Shown here: positions 1 through 8,372 of the stretch, in pieces
Layout: each line of letters begins with the position of its first letter
How positions within the stretch are numbered: position 1 is the first letter of the stretch
Source of the DNA: Flavobacterium sp. MC2016-06
GTDB lineage: Bacteria; Bacteroidota; Bacteroidia; Flavobacteriales; Flavobacteriaceae
Reading direction: 5' to 3'
NCBI RefSeq assembly: GCF_009711165.2
Contig: NZ_WMID02000011.1
Span: 1-64,000, forward strand
Length of the DNA stretch: 64,000 nucleotides
The notes under the pieces: generated by a model
Seen by the model: the letters and a program-made list of their open reading frames with translations, nothing else
Told to the model about the DNA's origin: nothing
Databases searched by the model: none
Program-made: the position numbers and the translations under genes

Positions 1-80
1 AAAATCTAAAATCTAAAATCTAAAATCTAAAATCTAAAATCTAAAATCTAAAATCTAAAATCTAAAATCTAAAATCTAAA
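1..80. repeat. Tandem heptanucleotide array AAAATCT, about 11 units
   Basis: The first 77 bases are eleven head-to-tail copies of AAAATCT with no visible variation, and the array may continue beyond the window edge. It runs into the stop codon (complement of 76-78) of the acetyltransferase-like gene, so the last repeat supplies that gene's terminator codon. Copy number at such arrays usually varies by slippage. A degenerate relative (ATCTAAAATCTACAATTT) occurs at 6770-6800. Confidence 0.95.
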
Positions 81-1194
81 GATCTTTTCTATACGTTTTT
101 CTCTGACAATGAATTTTTGGGTCAAAGTTTTTCCAAAGAAGGTGAATTGCCGTGTTTTCGGCCAATTCTGGAGTTCTAATACAATTTTGAATTCCTTTTT
201 CTGAAAAAGTTTTAAAATATTCATCAAAAATAATAGCAGTAACACCTTTGTTTTGATAATCTGGGTGAACTCCAATTAAGTAAAAAACAACATCTTTACT
301 CTTTTTTCTAGCTCTCAACAAATGAATAAATCCAAACGGAAAAAGTTTTCCTTTTGCTTTCTGTAAAGCCTCAGAAAAACTTGGCATTACAATGCTAAAA
401 GCAACTAGATTATCGTCTTTATCAACCACAAATTTGATGTATTCGGGATTTATAAAGCTAATGTATTTCTTTTTAAAATATTCTTTTTGAACGTCAGAAA
501 TAGCAACAAACGAGGCTAAATTGGCATAAGATTCATTAAATAAATCAAACATTTTATCTACATGCGGCATAATGTCTTTTGTTTTGGTAAAAACAAGCGA
601 TCTTAAACCGTAACGTTTTTTGATTAATTCTTGAGCTTTCAAGAAAAATTCTGGTTTTACATTAGAAAAAGGAAAGATACTTTCGATATATTCTTTCTCA
701 ACCTGAAAGCCTAATTGTTCAAAATGAGTTACATAATAAGGATTATTATACCAAGTAATCATAGTTCCCATTTGGTCGTAACCTTCTGTAAGAACTCCAA
801 CTTTATCTAAGTTAGAAAAACCCATTGGGCCTTCAACATGTTCTAAGTTGTTCTGTTTTCCTAGTTCGTAAACTTTCTCCAATAAAGCTTTAGTAACTTC
901 GATATCATCAATTACATCAAACCATCCAAAACGAACTTTTCTTTTATGCTGATTATTTACTTCTGCCCAATTGATGATAGCTGTAATACGACCAACAATT
1001 TCATCATTTTTATAAGCCAGATAAAAATAAGCTTCGGCATTATCAAAAGCAGGGTTTTTTGTTTTATCAAAAGACTCTAATTCGTCTGCAATTATAGGTG
1101 GTACCCAATATGGATTATTTTGGTACAGCGAAAACGGGAATTTGATATATTCGGTTAATTCTTTCTTGGTTTTGGCTTCTTTTATTGTAATCAT
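76..1194 (-). CDS. GNAT-like acyltransferase family protein
   Basis: This is a 372-residue soluble protein without a signal peptide. It appears to carry two GNAT-like halves. Residues around 50-75 contain a strand pattern ending in DEIVGRITAIIN. Near residues 310-330 the segment GVHPDYQNKGVTA resembles GNAT motif A (Q/R-x-x-G-x-G/A), the acetyl-CoA pyrophosphate loop. The family is widespread in Bacteroidota and usually annotated only as N-acetyltransferase; the acceptor is unknown. The ATG at 1194 gives a complete N-terminus. The stop codon lies in the AAAATCT array. It is transcribed in the same direction as the outer-membrane protein gene upstream, 54 bp away, so the two may be co-transcribed. 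Family is fairly secure, substrate is not. Confidence 0.7.
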   Translation of the reverse strand: MITIKEAKTKKELTEYIKFPFSLYQNNPYWVPPIIADELESFDKTKNPAFDNAEAYFYLAYKNDEIVGRITAIINWAEVNNQHKRKVRFGWFDVIDDIEVTKALLEKVYELGKQNNLEHVEGPMGFSNLDKVGVLTEGYDQMGTMITWYNNPYYVTHFEQLGFQVEKEYIESIFPFSNVKPEFFLKAQELIKKRYGLRSLVFTKTKDIMPHVDKMFDLFNESYANLASFVAISDVQKEYFKKKYISFINPEYIKFVVDKDDNLVAFSIVMPSFSEALQKAKGKLFPFGFIHLLRARKKSKDVVFYLIGVHPDYQNKGVTAIIFDEYFKTFSEKGIQNCIRTPELAENTAIHLLWKNFDPKIHCQRKTYRKDL

Positions 1195-1248
1195 TTAAAA
1201 CTGTATTGTAAAAATTCTTTTCGTTAAGAAAAGGCAGGTTATTAAAAT

Positions 1249-2235
1249 TTATTCATATTTAGCTTTACGCTTTCTTTCTTGTTCTTGATAATCTGTTTCT
1301 TTTTTATCTTTACCATCTTTTAGATTATCTTTGTTCTTTTGGGCTTTTTTATCAGCTTTAAATTCCATTTGTTTTTCTTTATAGCTTGCGTCATAACGCC
1401 AAGAAACTCCAACACCGCCATAAAATATCGAAGGCGTACTTTTAAAATTTGTACTTAAAGAAGCATCAACCTGCAGGTTAGAATTAATTAAATAAGCAGC
1501 TCCTCCACGAACAATCGCATCGCTGTAAAAATCACTTTTGTAACCTTGATTTTCTACAAAACCAGACCATTTATCATTAAATCCGTGTGTTAAAGTTAAG
1601 ACATAACCATAACTTGGATAATCTGTTGTGATATAATCTGCAATAATATTGGTAACAAAAACCCATTTTCCACCGCCAAAAAGATTTTGTGTAATTAAGG
1701 CTACTTTTGGTGAAACGCTGAATTGCGGAGTGAAAAAATAAGGATTGTCTGCTCCCACAAAATTTGCTCCAGCAAATACCGAAACTGCAGGAATTAGCGA
1801 ATGCCAGTCAAATTTATGATTGGCTTTGTAACTGTAAATATTCTTTGTTCTTTCGTAATTTTTAAAAGGATCGTAGATCAAATATTTAGCACCTAAGACA
1901 GTTTGCCTGAAATTATTTTTTTTGTAGCTGGTGTAAGGAGTATCAAAATGTTCCATTTGATACTCTAAATCTAGAATAAATTCTAATTTTTCGAGTAAAG
2001 CGCCATATCGGAGCGTTAAATCGGTACCAAAACCACTGGCATCATAATTTAATAAGTCGTGTTTCTCTTTAATACCGTAAACTCCAAGTTCAGCCTGAAT
2101 AACTGATTTTCCAACTGCATAAGCAGACATTGTTTCTCCTGGGCGGTTTGAGTTGATTACATCGGTGTATTGTGCGAAAAAAAATTGTGGTGCAAACAAA
2201 ATTGCAGTAAAAATAAAGTTCTTAATTTTTAACAT
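1249..2235 (-). CDS. Outer-membrane beta-barrel protein, phenol MetA-pathway/transporter-like family
   Basis: This is a 328-residue protein. A signal peptide (about residues 1-21, ending FFFAQ) is followed by an N-terminal motif (VINSNRPGETMSAYAVGK) and many alternating amphipathic strands typical of a small outer-membrane barrel. This resembles the family annotated as transporter or Phenol_MetA_deg, whose actual ligand is unknown in Bacteroidota. The last 45 residues are very rich in Lys, Glu and Asp and look like a charged periplasmic tail. It lies upstream of the acetyltransferase-like gene on the same strand. The barrel prediction is from residue pattern only. Confidence 0.65.
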   Translation of the reverse strand: MLKIKNFIFTAILFAPQFFFAQYTDVINSNRPGETMSAYAVGKSVIQAELGVYGIKEKHDLLNYDASGFGTDLTLRYGALLEKLEFILDLEYQMEHFDTPYTSYKKNNFRQTVLGAKYLIYDPFKNYERTKNIYSYKANHKFDWHSLIPAVSVFAGANFVGADNPYFFTPQFSVSPKVALITQNLFGGGKWVFVTNIIADYITTDYPSYGYVLTLTHGFNDKWSGFVENQGYKSDFYSDAIVRGGAAYLINSNLQVDASLSTNFKSTPSIFYGGVGVSWRYDASYKEKQMEFKADKKAQKNKDNLKDGKDKKETDYQEQERKRKAKYE

Positions 2236-2334
2236 AAACGTGTTTTTGGATTAAAAAGTAATAACGCATTTCAAATGTACTATATTTTATTATTTATTTA
2301 AGATTGATATTTTAATTTTAAACAATGGATTTAT

Positions 2335-2342
2335 TAATTTTG
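2335..2342 (+). promoter_or_regulatory. Candidate Bacteroidota -7 element TAATTTTG
   Basis: TAATTTTG matches the Bacteroidota -7 consensus TAnnTTTG and lies 19 bp before the ATG of the DUF4834 gene. No clear TTTG -33 box is seen at the expected spacing, so the call is tentative. Confidence 0.4.
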
Positions 2343-2360
2343 GAAAAAAATTAAACAATT

Positions 2361-2648
2361 ATGCAAGAAGCATCTTTTTCAGGTTTAATAAGAGCTATTG
2401 TTTACATGGTAGCATTTTATTATATTTTTAAATTTTTAGCTAGAATCTTTTTGCCAGTATTGGTAAAAAAAGCAGTTGAAAAGGCAGGAGAGAATTTTCA
2501 AAAACAACAACAATATTACAATCAGAATAATTCAGCACAAGGAACCTACCGCAATAACGATGAGATAATCATTGATACTGCGAATGCAAAAAATCCTCGT
2601 GAGACCAAAAAAATTGGTGATTATGTTGATTACGAAGAAATAGATTAG
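2361..2648 (+). CDS. DUF4834 family small membrane protein
   Basis: This 95-residue protein has one hydrophobic segment (about residues 8-38, including IVYMVAFYYIFKFLARIF), followed by a basic amphipathic stretch and a Gln/Asn-rich linker. It ends in an acidic tail (VDYEEID). This layout matches DUF4834, a family confined to Bacteroidota with no known function. It begins at an ATG just downstream of a TAATTTTG element. It is 49 bp upstream of, and in the same orientation as, the YfhO-like gene, an adjacency that suggests an envelope role without proving one. Confidence 0.7.
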   Translation: MQEASFSGLIRAIVYMVAFYYIFKFLARIFLPVLVKKAVEKAGENFQKQQQYYNQNNSAQGTYRNNDEIIIDTANAKNPRETKKIGDYVDYEEID

Positions 2649-2697
2649 ATTTGTGTCCTGAAATTAGGATTCATCATTTAACCCAAACCAGCCAAAA

Positions 2698-5136
2698 TTG
2701 AAAATAGTAAATAAGTTCTATCCGCATGCCCTTGTTATATTGGGCTTTATTCTCGTTTCTTTAATTTATTTTTATCCAGTATTACAAGGAAAACAAATTT
2801 TCCAGTCGGATATTGCTCAATACACCGGAATGGCAAAAGAGCAAAATGACTTTAGAGCGACAGAACATACAGAACCTTATTGGACCAATTCTGCTTTTGG
2901 CGGTATGCCAACGTATCAATTAGGAGCTAATTACCCTAATGATTACATTGGTAAATTAGATGATGCTTTACGTTTTTTACCACGTCCGGCAGATTATCTA
3001 TTCTTATACTTTTTAGGTTTTTATGGATTGCTGTTAGTTTTAAAAACAGATCCATTAAAAGCTTTTATAGGCGCAGTTGCGTTTGGTTTTTCTACTTATT
3101 TAATTATCATTCTAGGAGTTGGGCATAATGCCAAAGCCCATGCAATTGCTTATATGCCGCTTGTAATTGCTGGATTTATACTCGTCTTTCAGAAAAAATA
3201 CATTTGGGGAGGTTTACTCACCATGTTTGCAGTAGCTTTAGAAGTAAATGCAAACCACTTTCAGATGACCTATTATCTATTGATTTTCTTATTGATACTT
3301 TCTGGTTATTATGCTTTTAATTACATTAAAGAAAAAGAATACAAGCCCCTTTTAATTTCGTTTGGAGTTTTGGCAGCAGCAGGAATCTTTGCTATTGGTG
3401 CCAACGCAACAAATTTGATGGCTACAAGCGAGTATGCTAAATTTAGTACACGAAGCAACAGCGAATTGACTTTTAATCCTGACGGAACTAAAAAAGTAAA
3501 TGAGAATGCTTTAAGCAGAGATTATATTACAGAATACAGTTATGGAATTGCAGAGAGTTTTAACTTAATTGCGCCAAGACTTTTTGGAGGTTCTAACCAC
3601 GAAAATGTTGGTTCAGACAGCAGTATGTATTCGTTTATGACAGAGCAGGGAGTTCCTGCTGGACAAGCGCAGGATTTTGTATCGGGAATGCCAACCTATT
3701 GGGGAGATCAGCCTATTGTTGCTGCGCCTGCTTACATAGGAGTTGTTGTTTTCTTCCTAGGTGTTTTAGCTTTATTTATTGATGATAGAAAGATTAAATA
3801 TGTATTTCTTTCGGGAGCCTTATTTTCATTAATACTTTCTTGGGGAAAAAATTTCTCATTACTGACAGATTTCTTTATTGATTATGTTCCGATGTATGAT
3901 AAATTTAGAGCAGTATCTTCTATTCAAGTTATTTTAGAATTATGTTTCCCAGTTTTGGCAGTTATGGGAATTCAATCTTTCTTTAAAGCAAAAGACGAAC
4001 CAAAACAACAGCAGAAAGCTTTAATACAGACTGGAGTTTTTGGTATTGGAATCCTAGTGATTTTAGTAATTGCTAAAGGATTTTTTCATTTTACAGGAAG
4101 TAACGATGCTTATTATTTACAAAGTTACGGACCAGGTTTTATAGATGCTTTAAAAGCAGACAGAATGACGTTGTATTCTGCAGATTTACTGCGTTCTGGA
4201 TTCTTTATCGTAATTACTTTTGGAGCTTTATGGCTGTTTATTAAAAATAAATTCTCTCAGACTACAACTTTAATCATTGTGGGTGTTTTAATGATTTTTG
4301 ATTTGGTTTTTGTAGATAAAAAATATGTTTCGGCAAAAGATTTTCTCAGTCCAGTAGAAATTGCTGCTCCATTTCAAGAAACTCCTGCAGATGCTCAAAT
4401 TTTGCAAGACACAACACATTATAGAGTTTTTGAAGTAAGCGGAAATATGTCAAGCGCTCGTGCATCTTACTTTCATAATTCTATTGGAGGTTATCATGCT
4501 GCAAAACCTAGAAGAATGCAGCAGTTATTTGATTACCAAATTGCTAAAAATAACTTAGAAGCACTTAATATGTTAAATGTTAAGTATGTTATTCAGACCG
4601 ATAAAGAAGGAAAAGAAATTCCGACTATAAATCCTGATGCTAACGGAAATGCTTGGTTTGTAAGCGATCTTAGATTGGTTAATAACCCAGATGCAGTAAT
4701 GAAAGCTTTAGATCATTTAGATACTAAAAATGTGGCAGTTTTTAATGTTCGTGAGCATGAAGGTAAATTTAAAAATGCGCGTTTAAAGAAAGCTTGGGAT
4801 ACAACAGGAACTATTAAAGTAATAGAATACAAACCAAACTATATTAAATATAAATCGGATAATGCCAAAGATGGTTTAGCAGTATTCTCTGAGATTTATT
4901 ATAAAAACGGATGGAATGCCTATGTAGATGGTAAACTAACAGATCATTTTCCTGTAGATTATGTTCTAAGAGCGATGGAAGTTCCGGGTGGAAAACATAC
5001 GATTGAGTTTAAGTTTGAACCTCAGGTAGTAAAAACTGGAGGAACAATTACATTAGCGAGTTCTGTTGTAATGTTACTGCTGTTGATTGGCGGTATTTAT
5101 TACGAAAGAAAAAATTTAAAGATTGAGAATTCGTAA
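2698..5136 (+). CDS. YfhO family polytopic membrane protein (GT-C-like)
   Basis: This is an 812-residue protein with roughly a dozen transmembrane helices in the first 560 residues and a C-terminal extracytoplasmic region of about 220 residues before one last helix near residues 785-802. The early TDPLKAFIGAVAFGF region and the FSEIYYKNGWNAYVDG motif near residue 735 are typical of YfhO/DUF6541-like proteins. These resemble GT-C lipid-linked sugar transferases and in some Firmicutes decorate lipoteichoic acid. The start is TTG (2698-2700); no in-frame ATG occurs before the first helix. It heads a row of surface-polysaccharide type genes. Confidence 0.8.
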   Translation: MKIVNKFYPHALVILGFILVSLIYFYPVLQGKQIFQSDIAQYTGMAKEQNDFRATEHTEPYWTNSAFGGMPTYQLGANYPNDYIGKLDDALRFLPRPADYLFLYFLGFYGLLLVLKTDPLKAFIGAVAFGFSTYLIIILGVGHNAKAHAIAYMPLVIAGFILVFQKKYIWGGLLTMFAVALEVNANHFQMTYYLLIFLLILSGYYAFNYIKEKEYKPLLISFGVLAAAGIFAIGANATNLMATSEYAKFSTRSNSELTFNPDGTKKVNENALSRDYITEYSYGIAESFNLIAPRLFGGSNHENVGSDSSMYSFMTEQGVPAGQAQDFVSGMPTYWGDQPIVAAPAYIGVVVFFLGVLALFIDDRKIKYVFLSGALFSLILSWGKNFSLLTDFFIDYVPMYDKFRAVSSIQVILELCFPVLAVMGIQSFFKAKDEPKQQQKALIQTGVFGIGILVILVIAKGFFHFTGSNDAYYLQSYGPGFIDALKADRMTLYSADLLRSGFFIVITFGALWLFIKNKFSQTTTLIIVGVLMIFDLVFVDKKYVSAKDFLSPVEIAAPFQETPADAQILQDTTHYRVFEVSGNMSSARASYFHNSIGGYHAAKPRRMQQLFDYQIAKNNLEALNMLNVKYVIQTDKEGKEIPTINPDANGNAWFVSDLRLVNNPDAVMKALDHLDTKNVAVFNVREHEGKFKNARLKKAWDTTGTIKVIEYKPNYIKYKSDNAKDGLAVFSEIYYKNGWNAYVDGKLTDHFPVDYVLRAMEVPGGKHTIEFKFEPQVVKTGGTITLASSVVMLLLLIGGIYYERKNLKIENS

Positions 5137-5151
5137 ATAACAATCTAAGAG

Positions 5152-5424
5152 ATGAAGATTTTGAACACTTTACAGTCTAAAGTTTTTACAATTATAGCTC
5201 TCTTAGTTTTAGATTTAATAGTCTTTGTTTTCTGCGGCCTTTTTATGATGGGATATGATGACTTTTATAAAGAAAGTCAAGGAGCATATTTTAGTTTTTC
5301 TAGTATGGAAACTAAATATAAGATAGTATGGGTTTTTTATAACTTTTGGTTAGTTTTAAATGGTCTTTTATTATTATATGTTTTGTTCCAATTGTACAAG
5401 AAATTGATTCTAAAAAAGGTGTGA
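5152..5424 (+). CDS. Small two-helix membrane protein, unknown
   Basis: This 90-residue protein has two hydrophobic helices (about 12-34 and 60-82) separated by a short polar loop with MGYDDFYKESQGAYF. I recognise no family. It starts 15 bp after the YfhO stop codon and is followed 52 bp later by the glycosyltransferase gene, so it is probably co-transcribed with the former. Base composition and the clean ATG start support it as real. Confidence 0.55.
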   Translation: MKILNTLQSKVFTIIALLVLDLIVFVFCGLFMMGYDDFYKESQGAYFSFSSMETKYKIVWVFYNFWLVLNGLLLLYVLFQLYKKLILKKV

Positions 5425-5440
5425 TGATTCTAATAACTTC

Positions 5441-5448
5441 TAAATTTG
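5441..5448 (+). promoter_or_regulatory. Candidate -7 element TAAATTTG before the glycosyltransferase
   Basis: TAAATTTG fits the TAnnTTTG consensus exactly, 28 bp upstream of the TTG start at 5477. It suggests an internal promoter for the glycosyltransferase and flippase genes. No convincing -33 box. Confidence 0.4.
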
Positions 5449-5476
5449 CATTTTTAAACATTAAACCAATTTTTTC

Positions 5477-6766
5477 TTGGAACAAAAAAAACTCTTAATA
5501 ATTACCTATTATTTTCCGCCTGCGGGAGGGCCAGGTGTACAGCGCTGGTTGAAATTTGTAAAGTATTTACCAGAATTTGGTGTACAGCCCATTGTTTATG
5601 TTCCAGAAAATCCAACTTATCCAATAGTTGACGAAGGTTTAGTAAGCCAAATATCAGATAAAGCAGTAATTCTTAAAAATAAAATTTGGGAGCCGTATCA
5701 ATTGGCTTCTATTTTTTCGAAAAATAAAACCAAGAAAATCAGTTCTGGAATATTTCCTCAAAAGAAAAAACAGACCTTTTTAGACAAAACCTTTCTTTGG
5801 GTTAGAGGTAATTTGTTTATTCCAGATGCGCGAGTTTTTTGGGTAAAACCTTCCGTAGCTTATTTAGAAAAATATATCAAAGAAAACAATATAGATACCA
5901 TTGTTACATCTGGCCCGCCGCACAGTCTGCATTTGATAGGCTTAGAATTAAAAGAAAAGCTTAATGTAAAGTGGTTTGCCGACTTTCGTGATCCTTGGAC
6001 AACAATTGGATATCATAAAGCTTTGCGTTTGTCAAGTTATGCCGCTAAAAAGCATAAAAAACTAGAGCACAAAGTACTTAATTCGGCAGACACTATTATT
6101 GTTACCAGTAAAACTACAAAAGCCGAATTTCAGGCGATTACTAATAAACCTATTTCGGTAATTACAAACGGTTACGATATCGAGAATGTCGAAAAACAGA
6201 CTTTAGATACCAAATTTACTTTGGCGCATATTGGTTCCTTTTTATCAGACAGAAATCCTCAATTTTTATGGGAATGTCTGGTTGAATTATTAAATGAAAT
6301 TCCAGAGTTTAAAACCCATTTAGAAATTAAATTAATTGGTGCTGTAAGTCAAGAAGTATTAGATGCAATCGCTCAGTTTAATCTGAACGATTATCTAAAT
6401 CTTTTAGGATATGTTTCGCATCATGAAGCGATTGCACATCAAAAAAAATCGCAGGTTTTACTTCTTATCGAGATAAATTCAGAAGACACAAAAAGCATTA
6501 TTCCAGGAAAATTATTCGAATATATGGTGTCTAATCGCCCAATAATTGCAATTGGCCCGCAAGGTTCAGATTTTGCCGATATAATTAAGGAAACAAATAC
6601 AGGAGTATTTTTTGATTATTCTGAAAAAGCGAAGTTAAAAAGTGTAATTTTGGACTTTTATAATCAGTTTTTGGAAGGGAAATTACAAGCTAATGGTGTT
6701 GGTTTACAACAATATTCAAGAAAAAACCTAACCAAACAATTAGCACAGTTGATTAATGGTTTTTAA
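5477..6766 (+). CDS. Glycosyltransferase, GT4-like (GT-B fold)
   Basis: This is a 429-residue protein. The N-terminus (LLIITYYFPPAGGPGVQRW) is the glycine-rich acceptor loop of GT4-like enzymes. A C-terminal Rossmann half contains IPGKLFEYMVSNRPIIAIG (about residues 340-360), the nucleotide-sugar-binding region of this family. No transmembrane segment is evident, so it likely acts on the cytoplasmic face of the membrane. The start is TTG (5477-5479), immediately followed by the conserved first strand. It lies 40 bp upstream of a flippase-type gene, consistent with polysaccharide or glycolipid assembly. Donor and acceptor cannot be told from sequence. Confidence 0.85.
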   Translation: MEQKKLLIITYYFPPAGGPGVQRWLKFVKYLPEFGVQPIVYVPENPTYPIVDEGLVSQISDKAVILKNKIWEPYQLASIFSKNKTKKISSGIFPQKKKQTFLDKTFLWVRGNLFIPDARVFWVKPSVAYLEKYIKENNIDTIVTSGPPHSLHLIGLELKEKLNVKWFADFRDPWTTIGYHKALRLSSYAAKKHKKLEHKVLNSADTIIVTSKTTKAEFQAITNKPISVITNGYDIENVEKQTLDTKFTLAHIGSFLSDRNPQFLWECLVELLNEIPEFKTHLEIKLIGAVSQEVLDAIAQFNLNDYLNLLGYVSHHEAIAHQKKSQVLLLIEINSEDTKSIIPGKLFEYMVSNRPIIAIGPQGSDFADIIKETNTGVFFDYSEKAKLKSVILDFYNQFLEGKLQANGVGLQQYSRKNLTKQLAQLINGF

Positions 6767-6806
6767 ATAAATCTAAAATCTACAATTTAAAATCTACAAT
6801 CAAGAA

Positions 6807-8276
6807 ATGGGTATTGTCTTAAATCAGTCTTTCAAAAATACTATAATAACTTATTTTGGCTTCGGAATTGGAGCTATCAATACACTTTATTTATATCCAA
6901 TTTTTCTTGGTTCAACATTTTACGGTTTAACTAATTATATAACTTCCTCTGCAAATGTCATTATGCCGTTATTTGCTATTGGAATGCAAAATACATTGGT
7001 AAAATTCTATTCCCAGTACAAAACCGACGAAGAAAAATCTCGTTTTTTATCCTTTACGGTTTTATTTCCAATGCTTTTAATAATTCCTTTATTATTAATT
7101 GGAGTCTTATTTTACGATGATATTTTATTCTTTTTATCAAAAAAGAATGCCATTGTTAAAACTTATATTTGGCTGATCCCATTTATTGGGTTATGTATGG
7201 CTTATTTCGAAATTTTTTATGCCTGGGCTCGTGTACACATGCACTCTGTTTTTGGTAATTTTATAAAGGAAGTTGGTTTAAGATTGTTCTCCTTGTTTTT
7301 GTTAATAGGAGTATATTTCAAATGGCTTACTGTCGAAGGATTTGTATATGCAACAGCGGGCTTGTATTTTTTAGCTTTTTTGGTCACTATGTTTTATGCT
7401 TTTAGTATTCAAAAACCCACTTTTCAATTTACAAGACCAGTAAATACTAAAGACATATTAGTATATACATTTTATATTATATTATCTGGAAGTGTTGCTA
7501 ATTTGCTTTTAGATGGAGATAAAATGATACTGAATCAATATATGATCATCGACAATATTGCGTTTTATTCTGTTGCAACATATATTGCTCTCGTTATCTC
7601 GGTACCAAGTCGTGCAATGCATCAAATTGTATACCCAATTACAGCTAAATTAATGCATGAAAACAAACACGATGAACTAAATACATTATACAAGAAAACC
7701 TCCATAAATCTACAGTTTGTAGGTGGTTTTGTTATGCTATGTATTTTTGTAAATATTAATCAGCTTTACGAATTGGTTCCTGATGAATATAGAGGCGGAA
7801 TTCCTGTTGTATTTATGATTGGAATGTCTAAATATTTTGATTTGATTTTAGGGAATAATAATGCCATTATTTTTAATACTAAGTATTACCGAATGGTTTT
7901 ATATTTAGGATTAATGCTTGTTTTTTTGACCTTTGTTTTAAACATGATTTTTATTCCTAAATGGGGAATCTTTGGTTCTGCATTTGCCACATTATTATCA
8001 ATTACTTTGTATAGTTTAGCAAAGCTGCAGTTTGTGGTTAAAAAACTTCATTTATACCCGTTTACAAAGCAAACTATACATTCTATTCTAGTAACTTTTG
8101 CTTTGTTTTTGGTGTTTTATTTCTGGGAGTTTCCATTCTATCAATTGATTAGTATTGCTTTAAAATCGATTTTAGTAACTATTGCTTACATTTATATAAA
8201 CTATAAGTTTAAAATCTCACCAGATATCAACAATGTTATTAATACGCTTTTAAGAAAAGTAGGAGTTAAAATTTAA
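6807..8276 (+). CDS. Polysaccharide flippase (Wzx/MATE-like, oligosaccharide flippase family)
   Basis: This 489-residue polytopic protein has about 12-14 hydrophobic helices spread over its whole length and short charged loops, the pattern of the MOP exporter superfamily. The family moves lipid-linked oligosaccharide across the inner membrane. It follows the glycosyltransferase by 40 bp in the same direction; that gap contains a degenerate ATCTAAAATCTACA repeat. No Wzy polymerase or Wzz lies next to it, so the locus is not a complete capsule cluster. Family assignment is confident, substrate unknown. Confidence 0.85.
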   Translation: MGIVLNQSFKNTIITYFGFGIGAINTLYLYPIFLGSTFYGLTNYITSSANVIMPLFAIGMQNTLVKFYSQYKTDEEKSRFLSFTVLFPMLLIIPLLLIGVLFYDDILFFLSKKNAIVKTYIWLIPFIGLCMAYFEIFYAWARVHMHSVFGNFIKEVGLRLFSLFLLIGVYFKWLTVEGFVYATAGLYFLAFLVTMFYAFSIQKPTFQFTRPVNTKDILVYTFYIILSGSVANLLLDGDKMILNQYMIIDNIAFYSVATYIALVISVPSRAMHQIVYPITAKLMHENKHDELNTLYKKTSINLQFVGGFVMLCIFVNINQLYELVPDEYRGGIPVVFMIGMSKYFDLILGNNNAIIFNTKYYRMVLYLGLMLVFLTFVLNMIFIPKWGIFGSAFATLLSITLYSLAKLQFVVKKLHLYPFTKQTIHSILVTFALFLVFYFWEFPFYQLISIALKSILVTIAYIYINYKFKISPDINNVINTLLRKVGVKI

Positions 8277-8330
8277 CACGATTTTTCTAGAAAAATTAGG
8301 GGTAATTTAAAAACGAGTCTTTTTTGTTTT

Positions 8331-8338
8331 TATATTTG
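8331..8338 (+). promoter_or_regulatory. Candidate -7 element TATATTTG before the MscS-like gene
   Basis: TATATTTG fits TAnnTTTG and lies 35 bp before the ATG at 8373, in the 96-bp gap after the flippase gene. It suggests that the channel gene has its own promoter. Confidence 0.45.
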
Positions 8339-8372
8339 TTAGAAAGGATAATTAACTTATTTCTAATAAGAT

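Noticed and set aside
69..275. 68-residue minus-strand frame at the left edge
   Set aside because: It overlaps the acetyltransferase-like gene in another frame and is rich in low-complexity Leu/Lys; the longer gene has family motifs.
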